This document shows positions 1-7,072 of a stretch of DNA of 8,429 nucleotides, one piece after another. The DNA lies in contig JAOPZD010000544.1 in NCBI GenBank assembly GCA_025964295.1, positions 1 through 8,429 on the forward strand. Direction: 5' to 3'. Every line of letters starts with the position of its first letter. The first letter of the stretch is position 1. Position numbers and translations under genes: made by a program. A model generated the notes under the pieces. The model was not told the origin of the DNA, searched no databases, and saw only the letters and a program-made list of their open reading frames with translations. Origin of the DNA: Conexibacter sp. (lineage in GTDB: Bacteria > Actinomycetota > Thermoleophilia > Solirubrobacterales > Solirubrobacteraceae).

Positions 1-1016
<1,016 letters not shown>

Positions 1017-1094
1017 GTTCCTTCAATCGGCCGCAGCGCGCAAACCCTTGAAACCAGGGTCAGGCAAACCGCTCATCCGACCGCGGTGCGACCA

Positions 1095-1112
1095 AGCGGA
1101 CTTCGGTCCGCT
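1095..1112. promoter_or_regulatory. Palindromic operator 1 (candidate TetR-family site)
   Basis: AGCGGACTTCGGTCCGCT has perfect 7-bp arms (AGCGGAC/GTCCGCT) around a 4-bp centre. It abuts the -10-like TATAGT (1112-1117), so bound protein would block RNA polymerase. An 18-bp palindrome of this shape fits a TetR-family dimer site. The tetR gene sits at the end of the unit this promoter would drive, which makes autoregulation the simplest reading. The assignment to that TetR protein is inference. Confidence 0.65.
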
Positions 1113-1127
1113 ATAGTCCTCCTCGTA

Positions 1128-1145
1128 AGCGGACTCCGGTCCACC
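1128..1145. promoter_or_regulatory. Operator 2, imperfect repeat of operator 1
   Basis: AGCGGACTCCGGTCCACC matches operator 1 at 15 of 18 positions. The inner GGAC/GTCC palindrome is kept, while the right outer arm has drifted. Its start is 33 bp from that of operator 1, about three helical turns, so both sites face the same side of the DNA. It lies downstream of the -10 element, inside the presumed 5' leader of yceI, and ends 21 bp before the ATG. Two sites flanking the -10 suggest cooperative or double-dimer repression. Confidence 0.6.
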
Positions 1146-1166
1146 TCTCACTTCCAGGAGCGTCAC

Positions 1167-1697
1167 ATGAGCACAACCGCCCAGCAGATCCCGACCGACA
1201 CCTACGCCGTCGATCCGGTCCACTCGACCATCGGGTTCGGCGTCAAGTACAACGGCCTCGCCACGTTCCGCAGCACGTTCGAGAAGTTCGACGCGCAGCT
1301 GGCCGACGGTGTGCTGACCGGCTCCGCCGATGTGTCCTCCATCGCCGTCGACGAGCCCAACTTCAAGGGCCACCTCCTCGCCGCCGACTTCTTCGACGCC
1401 GAGGTCACGCCGAGCGTCACGTTCCGCTCGACGGCGATCCGCGCCGGCGAGGACGGCACCGTCGAGGTCGACGGCGAGCTGACGATCAAGGGCACCACCA
1501 AGTCCGTCACGGCCACCGGCACCTACGCCGCCGGCGGCGACCCGTACGGCAACGACCGCGTCGCCTTCGAGCTGACCGCCAAGGTCGACCGTCGCGAGTA
1601 CGGCCTCAACTGGCAGAACGAGCTCCCGACCGGTGGCGAGGCCGTGGCGTGGGACGTCACGCTCGTCGTCGACCTCCAGCTCGTCAAGCAGGCTTAG
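1167..1697 (+). CDS. YceI family polyisoprenoid-binding protein (cytoplasmic form)
   Basis: This 176-residue protein has the YceI/lipocalin-like beta-barrel pattern: DPVHSTIGFGVKY (16-28), GHLLAADFFDAEVTPSVTF (68-86), GELTIKGTTKSV (103-114) and DRREYGLNW (141-149). Family members bind long isoprenoid chains such as quinone side chains or polyprenyl lipids in a hydrophobic barrel, and are often induced by stress or alkaline pH. E. coli YceI is periplasmic with a signal peptide. This protein begins MSTTAQQIPTDTYAVD and has none, so a cytoplasmic location is likely. The start is well supported by AGGAG at 1156-1160, 6 nt before the ATG. It is first in a three-gene unit; the next gene begins 6 bp after its stop. 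Its promoter carries paired palindromes. The ligand cannot be told from sequence. Confidence 0.93.
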   Translation: MSTTAQQIPTDTYAVDPVHSTIGFGVKYNGLATFRSTFEKFDAQLADGVLTGSADVSSIAVDEPNFKGHLLAADFFDAEVTPSVTFRSTAIRAGEDGTVEVDGELTIKGTTKSVTATGTYAAGGDPYGNDRVAFELTAKVDRREYGLNWQNELPTGGEAVAWDVTLVVDLQLVKQA

Positions 1698-1703
1698 AGC
1701 CCC

Positions 1704-2273
1704 ATGTCGACGATCCGCATCCTGGGGATCTCCGGATCCCTCCGAAGCGGGTCCCACAACACGAGCCTCCTCCGGGCGGCAGCGCAGTCGCTGCCGTCCG
1801 GGGCCGAGCTCGAGGTCTACGAAGGCCTCCGGGACCTGCCCCCGTACGACGCCGATCTGGACGTCGAGCCCGCCCCCGAGGCGGTCGCTGATCTGCGCGA
1901 GGCCATCGCGGCCGCCGACGGCGTCCTGATCTCCACGCCCGAGTTCAACGGCTCGATCCCCGGCGTGCTCAAGAACGCGCTGGACTGGGCCTCCCGGCCC
2001 TTCCCCGACAACGCGCTGCGCGGCAAGCCGGTGATGGTGGTCGGTGCATCCACCGGCCTGTTCGGCGCGGTCTGGGCACAGGCCGAGACGCGCAAGGCGC
2101 TGGGCATCATGGGCGCCGACGTGCTCGCCGGCGAGCTGCCCGTGGGCCAGGCCCAGCAGGCCTTCGCAGACGACGGCCACCTGCTGGAGCCCGACCTGCG
2201 CAACGCGCTCGACGACCTGTTGGGCGTCCTGGCCCAGCGCGCGGGAGCCCGGGACTCACAAACGGCGGTTTAG
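1704..2273 (+). CDS. NADPH-dependent FMN reductase family flavoprotein
   Basis: This 189-residue protein has a flavodoxin-like fold. The phosphate-binding loop is GISGSLRSGSHNT (8-20), followed by a LRDLPPYDADLD segment (42-53). The family signature PEFNGSIPGVLKNALDW (79-95) contacts the FMN isoalloxazine ring and substrate. GASTGLFGAVWAQ (114-126) forms the later loop near the flavin. Relatives (SsuE/ChrR/YieF/azoreductase-like) reduce FMN, quinones, chromate or azo dyes with NAD(P)H. Length is typical of the family. It starts 6 bp after the yceI stop with no strong Shine-Dalgarno sequence, so translational coupling is likely. Pairing with a YceI protein and a TetR regulator suggests a small inducible unit for quinone, electrophile or redox stress; that role is inferred from context. 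The substrate is undetermined. Confidence 0.92.
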   Translation: MSTIRILGISGSLRSGSHNTSLLRAAAQSLPSGAELEVYEGLRDLPPYDADLDVEPAPEAVADLREAIAAADGVLISTPEFNGSIPGVLKNALDWASRPFPDNALRGKPVMVVGASTGLFGAVWAQAETRKALGIMGADVLAGELPVGQAQQAFADDGHLLEPDLRNALDDLLGVLAQRAGARDSQTAV

Positions 2274-2310
2274 TGTGCTCTCTGTGGCCCCCGCACCCTT
2301 CGAGCTTCCG

Positions 2311-2904
2311 ATGTCGGACGCGCCCGCGCAAGAGCGCGAGCGTGCCGATGCGCGGCGCAACCGCGAGCGGATCCTCTGTGCGACGGCCCGGCTGGTCGAG
2401 CGTGTCGGCCTCGACTGCTTCTCGATGGATGACGTCGCCGCGGAGGCCGGGGTCGGCAAGGGCACGCTGTACCGGCGCTTCGGCGACCGCTCCTCGCTGA
2501 TCCGGGCGCTCATCTCCGAGCCCGAGCAGGCCTTCCAGGAGTCGCTGATCCGCGGCGAGCCGCCGCTCGGCCCGGGCGCCCCGCCCGCCGAGCGCCTCCA
2601 CGCGTTCGGCGACGCCCTCATGCGGTTCATGGACGGCCACGTGATCTACATCAAGGCCGGCGAGCGCCTCGGCGGGGCGCGCTACCGCCACCCGGTCTAC
2701 GCGTTCTACCGGACGCACGTCGGCCTGCTCCTGCGCCAGGCCATCGGCGAGAGCGCGAACACCGAGTACCTCATCGACGCGCTGCTGGGCCCGCTCGGCG
2801 CCGAGCCGTTCGGCTACCAGCGCGACGTCCGCGGGATGTCGCTCGACGAGATCCGCGCCGGTTGGCACGCGCTCGTCGACGCGGTGCTCGCGCAGGCGCG
2901 CTGA
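2311..2904 (+). CDS. TetR/AcrR family transcriptional regulator
   Basis: The 197-residue protein has an N-terminal TetR DNA-binding domain. Helix 1 is ARRNRERILCATARLVERVG (14-33) and the helix-turn-helix is in FSMDDVAAEAGVGKGTLYRRF (37-57), followed by GDRSSLIRAL. The remaining 130 residues form a diverse helical ligand-binding domain with no recognisable specificity. The start is uncertain: ATG at 2311 gives a normal-length N-terminus, but in-frame GTG codons at 2284 and 2275 could add 9 or 12 residues, and none has a strong Shine-Dalgarno sequence. It follows the FMN reductase gene by 37 bp and is probably cotranscribed with it. It is the natural candidate to bind the two palindromes at 1095-1145 and repress the unit, itself included. 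TetR proteins usually release DNA on binding a small hydrophobic ligand. Confidence 0.92.
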   Translation: MSDAPAQERERADARRNRERILCATARLVERVGLDCFSMDDVAAEAGVGKGTLYRRFGDRSSLIRALISEPEQAFQESLIRGEPPLGPGAPPAERLHAFGDALMRFMDGHVIYIKAGERLGGARYRHPVYAFYRTHVGLLLRQAIGESANTEYLIDALLGPLGAEPFGYQRDVRGMSLDEIRAGWHALVDAVLAQAR

Positions 2905-3003
2905 GATCGCTGGGCCGCGGTCAGGCGATTTGGGCCGCCATCGCGCGTCAGCGCGCGACCAGGCTCCCCTGCATGCCCGCCGCGCGATGGCCATCATCGC
3001 GCG
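2905..3003. other. Convergent intergenic junction
   Basis: This stretch of about 99 bp separates the 3' ends of the rightward tetR gene and the leftward cupredoxin gene. It contains the octamer TGGGCCGC twice (2911, 2931) and, from 2939, the outer copy of a 56-bp tandem duplication. The self-complementary segments in the duplicated unit could stop transcription from both sides, but no T-run follows them. Confidence 0.5.
2939..2994. repeat. 56-bp tandem duplication, copy 1 (outside the gene)
   Basis: This copy is identical to 2995-3050 apart from one base (C at 2969 against T at 3025). It lies immediately downstream of the cupredoxin stop on the minus strand and reproduces the last 13 codons (RAAGMQGSLVAR plus part of H) and stop as an untranslated remnant. 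The 56-bp period is not a multiple of three. Confidence 0.95.
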
Positions 3004-3050
3004 TCAGCGCGCGACCAGGCTCCCTTGCATGCCCGCCGCGCGATGGCCAT
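2995..3050. repeat. 56-bp tandem duplication, copy 2 (overlaps cupredoxin 3' end)
   Basis: This copy holds the real 3' end of the cupredoxin gene, including the copper-ligand methionine codon and the TGA stop (3004-3006), and ends next to copy 1 with no spacer. Only one mismatch separates the copies, so the duplication is recent or homogenised. Confidence 0.95.
2997..3014 (-). terminator. Hairpin over the cupredoxin stop codon (possible terminator element)
   Basis: TCGCGCG (2997-3003) and CGCGCGA (3008-3014) form a perfect 7-bp GC stem around a 4-nt loop that contains the TGA stop in the minus-strand sense. The same hairpin recurs at 2941-2958 in the outer repeat copy. No U-tract follows, so intrinsic termination is uncertain; it could equally be a 3'-end stabiliser or a chance product of CG-rich sequence. 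Confidence 0.3.
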
Positions 3051-3408
3051 CGACCGGGCAGTAGAAGGTGTAGTTGCCCTTCTTGAGCGTCGCGCTGACG
3101 CGTGACGTGCCGCCGGGCGAGGCGGGCTGTCCGCTCTTCTTGAGGCCATTGCCCTGAACCGCGATGCCGTGCGGGATGCCCGACCCGCTCGGGTTCGTCA
3201 TCACCAGCGTCACGGCGCCGTGCGTCGTCGACAGCTTCGACGTGTTGAACCTGAGCTGGCCGTTGGGATTGGCGGACAGCTTGAGCGTCTTGCCCACGGC
3301 GGCGCCGGCCGGCTGGCCCCTCGCCAGCAGAAGAGCACCGGCCCCGACTGCGAGCAGCGCCAGCGCTGCGATCAGGAGGCGGCGGTAGGACGAGGAGAAG
3401 CTGGCCAT
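3004..3408 (-). CDS. Secreted/membrane-anchored cupredoxin (type-1 blue copper protein)
   Basis: This 134-residue protein has an N-terminal hydrophobic segment after two arginines (RRLLIAALALLAVGAGALLLA, about 9-29), acting as a signal peptide or single membrane anchor, and then a small plastocyanin-like domain. All four expected type-1 copper ligands are visible: His80 in GIPHGIAVQG, then Cys117, His122 and Met127 in YCPVDGHRAAGM. The Cys-x4-His-x4-Met spacing resembles that of other small cupredoxins. There is no lipobox cysteine; Cys117 is the only cysteine. The family carries single electrons between membrane redox complexes outside the cytoplasm. AAGGGA (3417-3422) lies 8 nt before the ATG and supports the start. 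The final codons and stop fall in a 56-bp tandem duplication, but the protein appears complete. Its redox partner is not evident nearby. Confidence 0.9.
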   Translation of the reverse strand: MASFSSSYRRLLIAALALLAVGAGALLLARGQPAGAAVGKTLKLSANPNGQLRFNTSKLSTTHGAVTLVMTNPSGSGIPHGIAVQGNGLKKSGQPASPGGTSRVSATLKKGNYTFYCPVDGHRAAGMQGSLVAR

Positions 3409-3534
3409 GCGGGAAGTCCCTTCGAACGGATGGACAAGACGCGACCGCCATACCCCAGCGTGTGTCGATCCGTCCCGCGCTCACCGGCCAGTGGTCTGCA
3501 CGCGGGCCGCGCCGGCGTTTCCCGGCGGTGAACG
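3409..3534. other. Intergenic region upstream of the cupredoxin gene
   Basis: This 126-bp gap lies between two leftward genes, enough for a separate cupredoxin promoter. I see no convincing -35/-10 pair; a TATGGC hexamer on the minus strand is only a weak -10 candidate. A short GC hairpin near 3510-3527 may end the upstream transcript. Confidence 0.4.
3510..3527 (-). terminator. Weak GC hairpin downstream of the DUF1385 gene
   Basis: CGCCGG (3510-3515) and CCGGCG (3522-3527) form a 6-bp stem with a 6-nt loop, starting 8 nt past the DUF1385 stop codon. No clear T-run follows on the minus strand, so this is a low-confidence terminator candidate. Confidence 0.25.
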
Positions 3535-4374
3535 TCAGCCCGCGGGAGCGACGCCCTCGGCCCGCAGGATCTCGGCCAGCGCTGCGCGGCCAACGTCGAG
3601 CTGCGTCTCGGTTGGCTCGCGCGTGCCGACCACGCGCTGCAGCTCGTAGCCGGGGCGGCGCAGGACGCGTGCCGCCAGGGACTTCTCGTGGCGCTCGGAC
3701 CATGCGAACACCTCGACGGCCAGCCCGACCGACGCCAGCGACACCGCCGCGCCGGCCAGCGCTCCCGGCTTCTCGACGGCGCGCTTGAGCAGCACGGTGC
3801 CGGCGAGGTTGCTGGCGAGCATCGGCGCCATGAGGTGCGAGCCGCAGCGGTCGTGCTCCTTGGCCGCCTCGCGCGCATCCTCGTCGCCGCGCTCGTAGGC
3901 GGCGATCGCCTTGTGCTCGACGCCGTGGTAGGCCGCGAGGTCGCCGCTGCGCAGCGCCATCATCGACGGCAGCAGCGAGAGGCCCGCCAGCGCCAGCTCG
4001 CCGCCGGTGCCGCGCAGGCGGCGGCGCAGGATCGCGCTGCCGAGGCTCGTCGCCGCAGCGGCACCGATGAGCCGGCGGTCCTGCCACGGGAGCCCCGCCT
4101 CGGGCAGCGCGCGCTTGACCAGCGGGATGACGACCATGGCCTCGCCGAGGCGGATCACGCCGCGGGCGCCCGGCACCGACGCGACCCGGCCCCGGACGCG
4201 CGGCTTGCGCCCGGAGGCGACGCCGATCGACCCGTCGGCGCGGCGCACCGCCGCGGCCCAGTGGGTGGGGCCGTGGACGAGCAGCCCGTTGCGCAGCGCC
4301 ATCCCGCCCAGCCGCAGCGGCTCGCGGCGGCCGTCGCCGTCCGCCGCGCCGCCGGCCTCGCGCACGCCGCTCAT
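3535..4374 (-). CDS. DUF1385 (YqhQ-like) membrane protein, divergent
   Basis: This 279-residue protein has the two hallmarks of the DUF1385/YqhQ family in diverged form. Near the N-terminus, GGMALRNGLLVHGPTHWAAA (23-42) corresponds to the usual GGQAVxEGVMMRGP..AVAVR block. Centrally, YHGVEHKAIAAYERG (149-163) followed by DRCGSH (175-180) corresponds to HGAEHKxIxAYE...RCGTSF. The conserved His, Glu, His and Cys residues hint at metal binding, but the family's biochemical role is unknown to me. Hydrophobic stretches near 73-90, 126-140, 183-199 and 204-225 suggest an integral membrane protein. The ATG at 4374 overlaps the TGA of the M20 peptidase gene as ATGA, and AGGAG (4383-4387) lies 8 nt upstream inside that gene, so the two are translationally coupled. 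An open frame continues far upstream, but it only shadows the peptidase gene. Confidence 0.85.
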   Translation of the reverse strand: MSGVREAGGAADGDGRREPLRLGGMALRNGLLVHGPTHWAAAVRRADGSIGVASGRKPRVRGRVASVPGARGVIRLGEAMVVIPLVKRALPEAGLPWQDRRLIGAAAATSLGSAILRRRLRGTGGELALAGLSLLPSMMALRSGDLAAYHGVEHKAIAAYERGDEDAREAAKEHDRCGSHLMAPMLASNLAGTVLLKRAVEKPGALAGAAVSLASVGLAVEVFAWSERHEKSLAARVLRRPGYELQRVVGTREPTETQLDVGRAALAEILRAEGVAPAG

Positions 4375-5657
4375 GCCAGCAGCTCCTGCGCGACCGCGCG
4401 GTAGCAGCGGGCCGCGAAGCCCACGTCGGCGGCGGCGATCCGCTCGTCCTTGCCATGCACCAGGGGCCACATCTCGTAGAGGTCCATCTCGCGTTGGGGG
4501 AAGAAGCCGTAGGCCACGCACTCGGGAAAGGCGTCGCGGAAGGCCCGGGAGTCGGTGTACGCGGGGAGCATCGTCGGCACCACGCGCGCGCCCGGGTCCT
4601 CCTCGCCGACCCAGCGGCGCAGCGCGTCCATCAAGGGTGACTCGGTCGGCGAGCCGTTGCCGACGACCTCCTCGAGCCAGGTCACGTCGTAGCCGTCGCC
4701 GAGGCCGTCGAGGACCTCGGCCATCCGCCGCTGCGCGGTCTCGCGCCCATGGCCGGGCGGGACGCGGCAGTCGACGGTGAGCGTCGCGGCGCTCGGGATC
4801 ACGTTGATCTTGGTCCCGGCGCTGATGATCGTCGGCGCGAACGTGACCGACGCCATCGGCTCGGCGAACGCGGCCAGCCCGGGGTTGGCTTGGCGCAGGG
4901 CGTCGAGGCCGTCGACGCCGAGCGCGGCGAACAGCGCGTGCGGCGCCTCGGTCAGGTCGAGCGACGGGCGCCGCGTCGCCAGCGCGGCCAGCAGCGGCGC
5001 GAGCTTGGGCAGCGCGTTGTCGGCGACGTTGGGCATCGAGGCATGGCCCGCAGCGCCGTGGGTCGTCAGCGAGAAGCGGAAGACGCCCTTCTCGGCCGTG
5101 CACACGCCGTAGAGCCGCTCGTCGCCGTGCGGGATGACCGTCCCGGCGCCCTCGTTGAGGAGGAAGTCGCAGCGCACGAGGTCCGGGTGGTTCTCGCACA
5201 GCCAGATCGCGCCGTCCTCGCCGCCGGTCTCCTCGTCGACGACGACGATCACCAGCAGGTCGCCGTGCGCCGGCCGCCAGCCTGACTCGGCCAGCTCCAG
5301 CGCCGCCGCGACCTCGGCCGCCGTCTGGGACTTCATGTCCTGCGCGCCGCGCCCCCAGACCTCGCCGTCGACCAGGTCGCCCGACCACGGGTCGCGCTGC
5401 CACTCGGCCGGGTCCGCCAGGACCGTGTCGACGTGCGACAGCAGCCCGAGCACGGGCCCGTCGGTGGCGCCGCGCAGCCGCGCGACGAGGTTGGGCCGCG
5501 CCTCGGTGCGCCCGACGAGCGTCACGTCGTCGAAGCCGGCGTCGCGGAACAGCACGGCGAGCTCCTCCTGCAACGGCCGCTCGTCTCCGGGCGGGTTGAC
5601 CGTGCGGTGGCGGATGAGCTGACGCAACAGCGCGACGGCGCGCTCCTCGAGGGCCAT
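4371..5657 (-). CDS. M20 family metallopeptidase/deacylase (ArgE/DapE/ACY1/CPG2-type)
   Basis: This 428-residue protein is a di-zinc hydrolase that cleaves an amide bond of a small N-acyl amino acid or dipeptide. The full M20 active site is present: SHVDTV with His75 and the catalytic-support Asp77, Asp107 in GRGAQDMKS bridging the metals, the general base Glu142 and ligand Glu143 in DEETGG, ligand Glu169 in LLNEGAG, and the C-terminal His401 in LVHGKDE. The lid/dimerisation domain lies roughly at 185-300 and carries GHASMP (His205). Length fits the family. No signal peptide is seen, so it is cytoplasmic. The start is ATG at 5657; a GGAG lies only one base before it, too close for normal use. 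A TAGGGT element 8 nt upstream suggests a leaderless transcript. The exact substrate cannot be assigned. It overlaps the DUF1385 gene by 4 bp. Confidence 0.92.
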   Translation of the reverse strand: MALEERAVALLRQLIRHRTVNPPGDERPLQEELAVLFRDAGFDDVTLVGRTEARPNLVARLRGATDGPVLGLLSHVDTVLADPAEWQRDPWSGDLVDGEVWGRGAQDMKSQTAAEVAAALELAESGWRPAHGDLLVIVVVDEETGGEDGAIWLCENHPDLVRCDFLLNEGAGTVIPHGDERLYGVCTAEKGVFRFSLTTHGAAGHASMPNVADNALPKLAPLLAALATRRPSLDLTEAPHALFAALGVDGLDALRQANPGLAAFAEPMASVTFAPTIISAGTKINVIPSAATLTVDCRVPPGHGRETAQRRMAEVLDGLGDGYDVTWLEEVVGNGSPTESPLMDALRRWVGEEDPGARVVPTMLPAYTDSRAFRDAFPECVAYGFFPQREMDLYEMWPLVHGKDERIAAADVGFAARCYRAVAQELLA

Positions 5658-5753
5658 GCTCCAAGACCCTAACGCGCCGCCGGCCCATCCTCGCCGGCCG
5701 CCGGACGCCGGACCTGGGCCAGTCGGCCGCGCGGGCTGCGATCCTGGCGGGCA
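5658..5753. promoter_or_regulatory. Divergent promoter region between M20 peptidase and rarA genes
   Basis: This 96-bp region sits between the two start codons and must serve both directions. On the minus strand TAGGGT (5666-5671) fits the TANNNT -10 pattern and ends 8 nt from the peptidase ATG, which would place transcription start at or next to the start codon. On the plus strand no clear -10 or Shine-Dalgarno sequence precedes the rarA GTG. Several CCGGC/GCCGG repeats reflect the high GC content. Confidence 0.4.
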
Positions 5754-7070
5754 GTGTCTGACCAGCTGTTCTCCTTCGGCGACGACGCGCGCGGCGCGCC
5801 GGACGCCGCGGCGCCCGACCCCAGCGCGCCGCTGCCCGCGCGCATGCGCCCGCGCACGCTCGCCGAGCTCGTCGGCCAGGAGCACGTCCTGGGCGAGGGC
5901 TCGTCGCTGCGCGTCGCCATCGAGCACGGCCGCCCCTTCTCGATGATCCTGCACGGCCCGCCCGGCACCGGCAAGACGACGCTGGCGCGGATCGTCGCCA
6001 CCAGCGCCGACGCCGCGTTCGAGGAGCTCAGCGCCGTCCAGGCCGGCAAGGCCGAGGTGACGCAGGTCATCGCGCGCGCCAAGGAGCGCCGGCGCGGCGG
6101 CCGGTCGACCGTCCTCTTCCTCGACGAGATCCACCGCTTCAACAAGGCCCAGCAGGACGCGCTGCTGCCGGCGGTCGAGGAGGGGACGGTCACGCTGATC
6201 GGCGCGACGACCGAGAACCCGTACTTCTCGGTCAACGGCGCGCTGCTGTCGCGCTCGCAGGTGCTCGAGCTGCGGTCGCTGACCGCCGAGCACGTCGAGA
6301 CGCTGCTGCGCCGCGCGATCGAGCGCGGCGAGCTGGGCGACGTGAGCGTCGACGACGAGGCCGTGGCGTTCCTGGCCCAGCGCAGCGGCGGGGACGCGCG
6401 CAGCGCGCTGGGCGCCCTGGAGCTGGCGGCCGAGACGGCGGAGACCTCCGGCCCCGGCGCCTCCGTCGGCCTGGCCGGCGCCGAGAGCGCGCTGCAGCGC
6501 AAGGCGGTCCGCTACGACCGCGACGGCGACCAGCACTACGACCTGATCTCGTCGTGGATCAAGGCCACGCGCGCCAGCGACGTCGACGCCTCGCTCTACT
6601 ACCTCGCGGTGATGCTGGAGGGCGGCGAGGACGCGCGCTTCATCGTCCGGCGCATGGTGATCCTGGCCAGCGAGGACATCGGCAACGCCGACCCGCGCGC
6701 GCTGACCGTCGCCACGTCGACGGCCGCGGCGGTCGAGTTGGTGGGGTTGCCCGAGGGCGCCCACGCGCTGGCGCAGTGCGCGGTCTACCTCGCGCTGGCG
6801 CCGAAGTCCAACGCCTCCTACAAGGCGCTCGGCGCCGCCCGCGCGCACGTCCGCGAGCACGGCGCCCAGGCGCCGCCGGCCTACCTGCGCTCCGGGCCGC
6901 TGGCCGACGAGGGCTATGACTACCCGCACGACCGGCCCGACCACGTCTCGCCCCAGCAGGTCATGCCGCCCGGCCTGGAGGACGTGCGCTTCTACGCGCC
7001 CGACGGCCAGGAGACCCCGTTCGCCGAGCGCGTCGCGGCGCTGCGGCGGGCCCGCGGGCTGGAGGAGTAG
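5754..7070 (+). CDS. rarA: Replication-associated recombination protein RarA (MgsA/Mgs1/WRNIP1 family AAA+ ATPase)
   Basis: This 438-residue cytoplasmic AAA+ clamp-loader-like ATPase acts at stalled replication forks and single-strand gaps with SSB. The N-terminus PLPARMRPRTLAELVGQEHV (26-45) is the family signature. Walker A is GPPGTGKT (68-75), Walker B LFLDEIHRFN (121-130), sensor 1 GATTENP (150-156) and sensor 2 GDARSAL (213-219). The C-terminal tetramerisation domain starts near HYDLISSWIKATRASDVDAS (261-280) and contains the diagnostic ASEDIGNADP (305-314) and the APKSNASYKA segment (349-358). Length matches the family. The GTG at 5754 is chosen because the residues before ARMRP are conserved in the family; the next ATG (5844) would remove them. 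No strong Shine-Dalgarno sequence is visible. The last codons contain the ribosome-binding site of the next gene, 2 bp downstream. Confidence 0.96.
   Translation: MSDQLFSFGDDARGAPDAAAPDPSAPLPARMRPRTLAELVGQEHVLGEGSSLRVAIEHGRPFSMILHGPPGTGKTTLARIVATSADAAFEELSAVQAGKAEVTQVIARAKERRRGGRSTVLFLDEIHRFNKAQQDALLPAVEEGTVTLIGATTENPYFSVNGALLSRSQVLELRSLTAEHVETLLRRAIERGELGDVSVDDEAVAFLAQRSGGDARSALGALELAAETAETSGPGASVGLAGAESALQRKAVRYDRDGDQHYDLISSWIKATRASDVDASLYYLAVMLEGGEDARFIVRRMVILASEDIGNADPRALTVATSTAAAVELVGLPEGAHALAQCAVYLALAPKSNASYKALGAARAHVREHGAQAPPAYLRSGPLADEGYDYPHDRPDHVSPQQVMPPGLEDVRFYAPDGQETPFAERVAALRRARGLEE
7061..7067 (+). promoter_or_regulatory. Strong Shine-Dalgarno site within the end of rarA
   Basis: GGAGGAG encodes the end of RarA (the final Glu-Glu codons) and lies 5 nt before the GTG at 7073. 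It fixes the start of the aldehyde-dehydrogenase-like gene and indicates coupling with rarA translation. Confidence 0.75.
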
Positions 7071-7072
7071 CC

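Larger units (their letters stand above)
1017..1166. promoter_or_regulatory. Divergent intergenic promoter region between ftsH-like gene and the yceI unit
   Basis: This 150-bp gap separates the leftward FtsH-like gene from the rightward yceI-FMN reductase-tetR unit, so it must hold promoters for both. The right half contains a -10-like TATAGT at 1112-1117 for the rightward unit and two related palindromes (listed separately). No good -35 is obvious: the sequence about 17 nt upstream of TATAGT is CGACCA, a poor match, which is common for actinobacterial promoters. On the left side I find no convincing leftward -35/-10 pair. A small inverted repeat with ACCCT/AGGGT arms lies at 1044-1060 in the presumed ftsH leader; its role is unknown. 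Confidence 0.6.

Noticed and set aside
1095..1112. The palindrome with a TTCG centre as an intrinsic terminator or RNA hairpin.
   Set aside because: It lies upstream of the start codon next to a -10-like hexamer, is repeated at a helical-phase distance, and has no following T-run, so an operator is the better explanation.
2939..3050. The two 56-bp repeats as a minimal CRISPR array or attachment-site pair.
   Set aside because: The copies are directly adjacent with no spacer, one overlaps coding sequence, and no cas, integrase or transposase gene is present. A simple tandem duplication explains them.
3004..3408. The cupredoxin as a lipoprotein.
   Set aside because: No lipobox cysteine is present; the only cysteine is the copper ligand Cys117.
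2948..4456. A 502-codon minus-strand frame ending with the same C-terminal peptide as the cupredoxin.
   Set aside because: It is a shadow of the DUF1385 and cupredoxin genes. The shared tail arises because the frame enters the outer 56-bp repeat copy in the cupredoxin reading frame; it is not a second copper protein.
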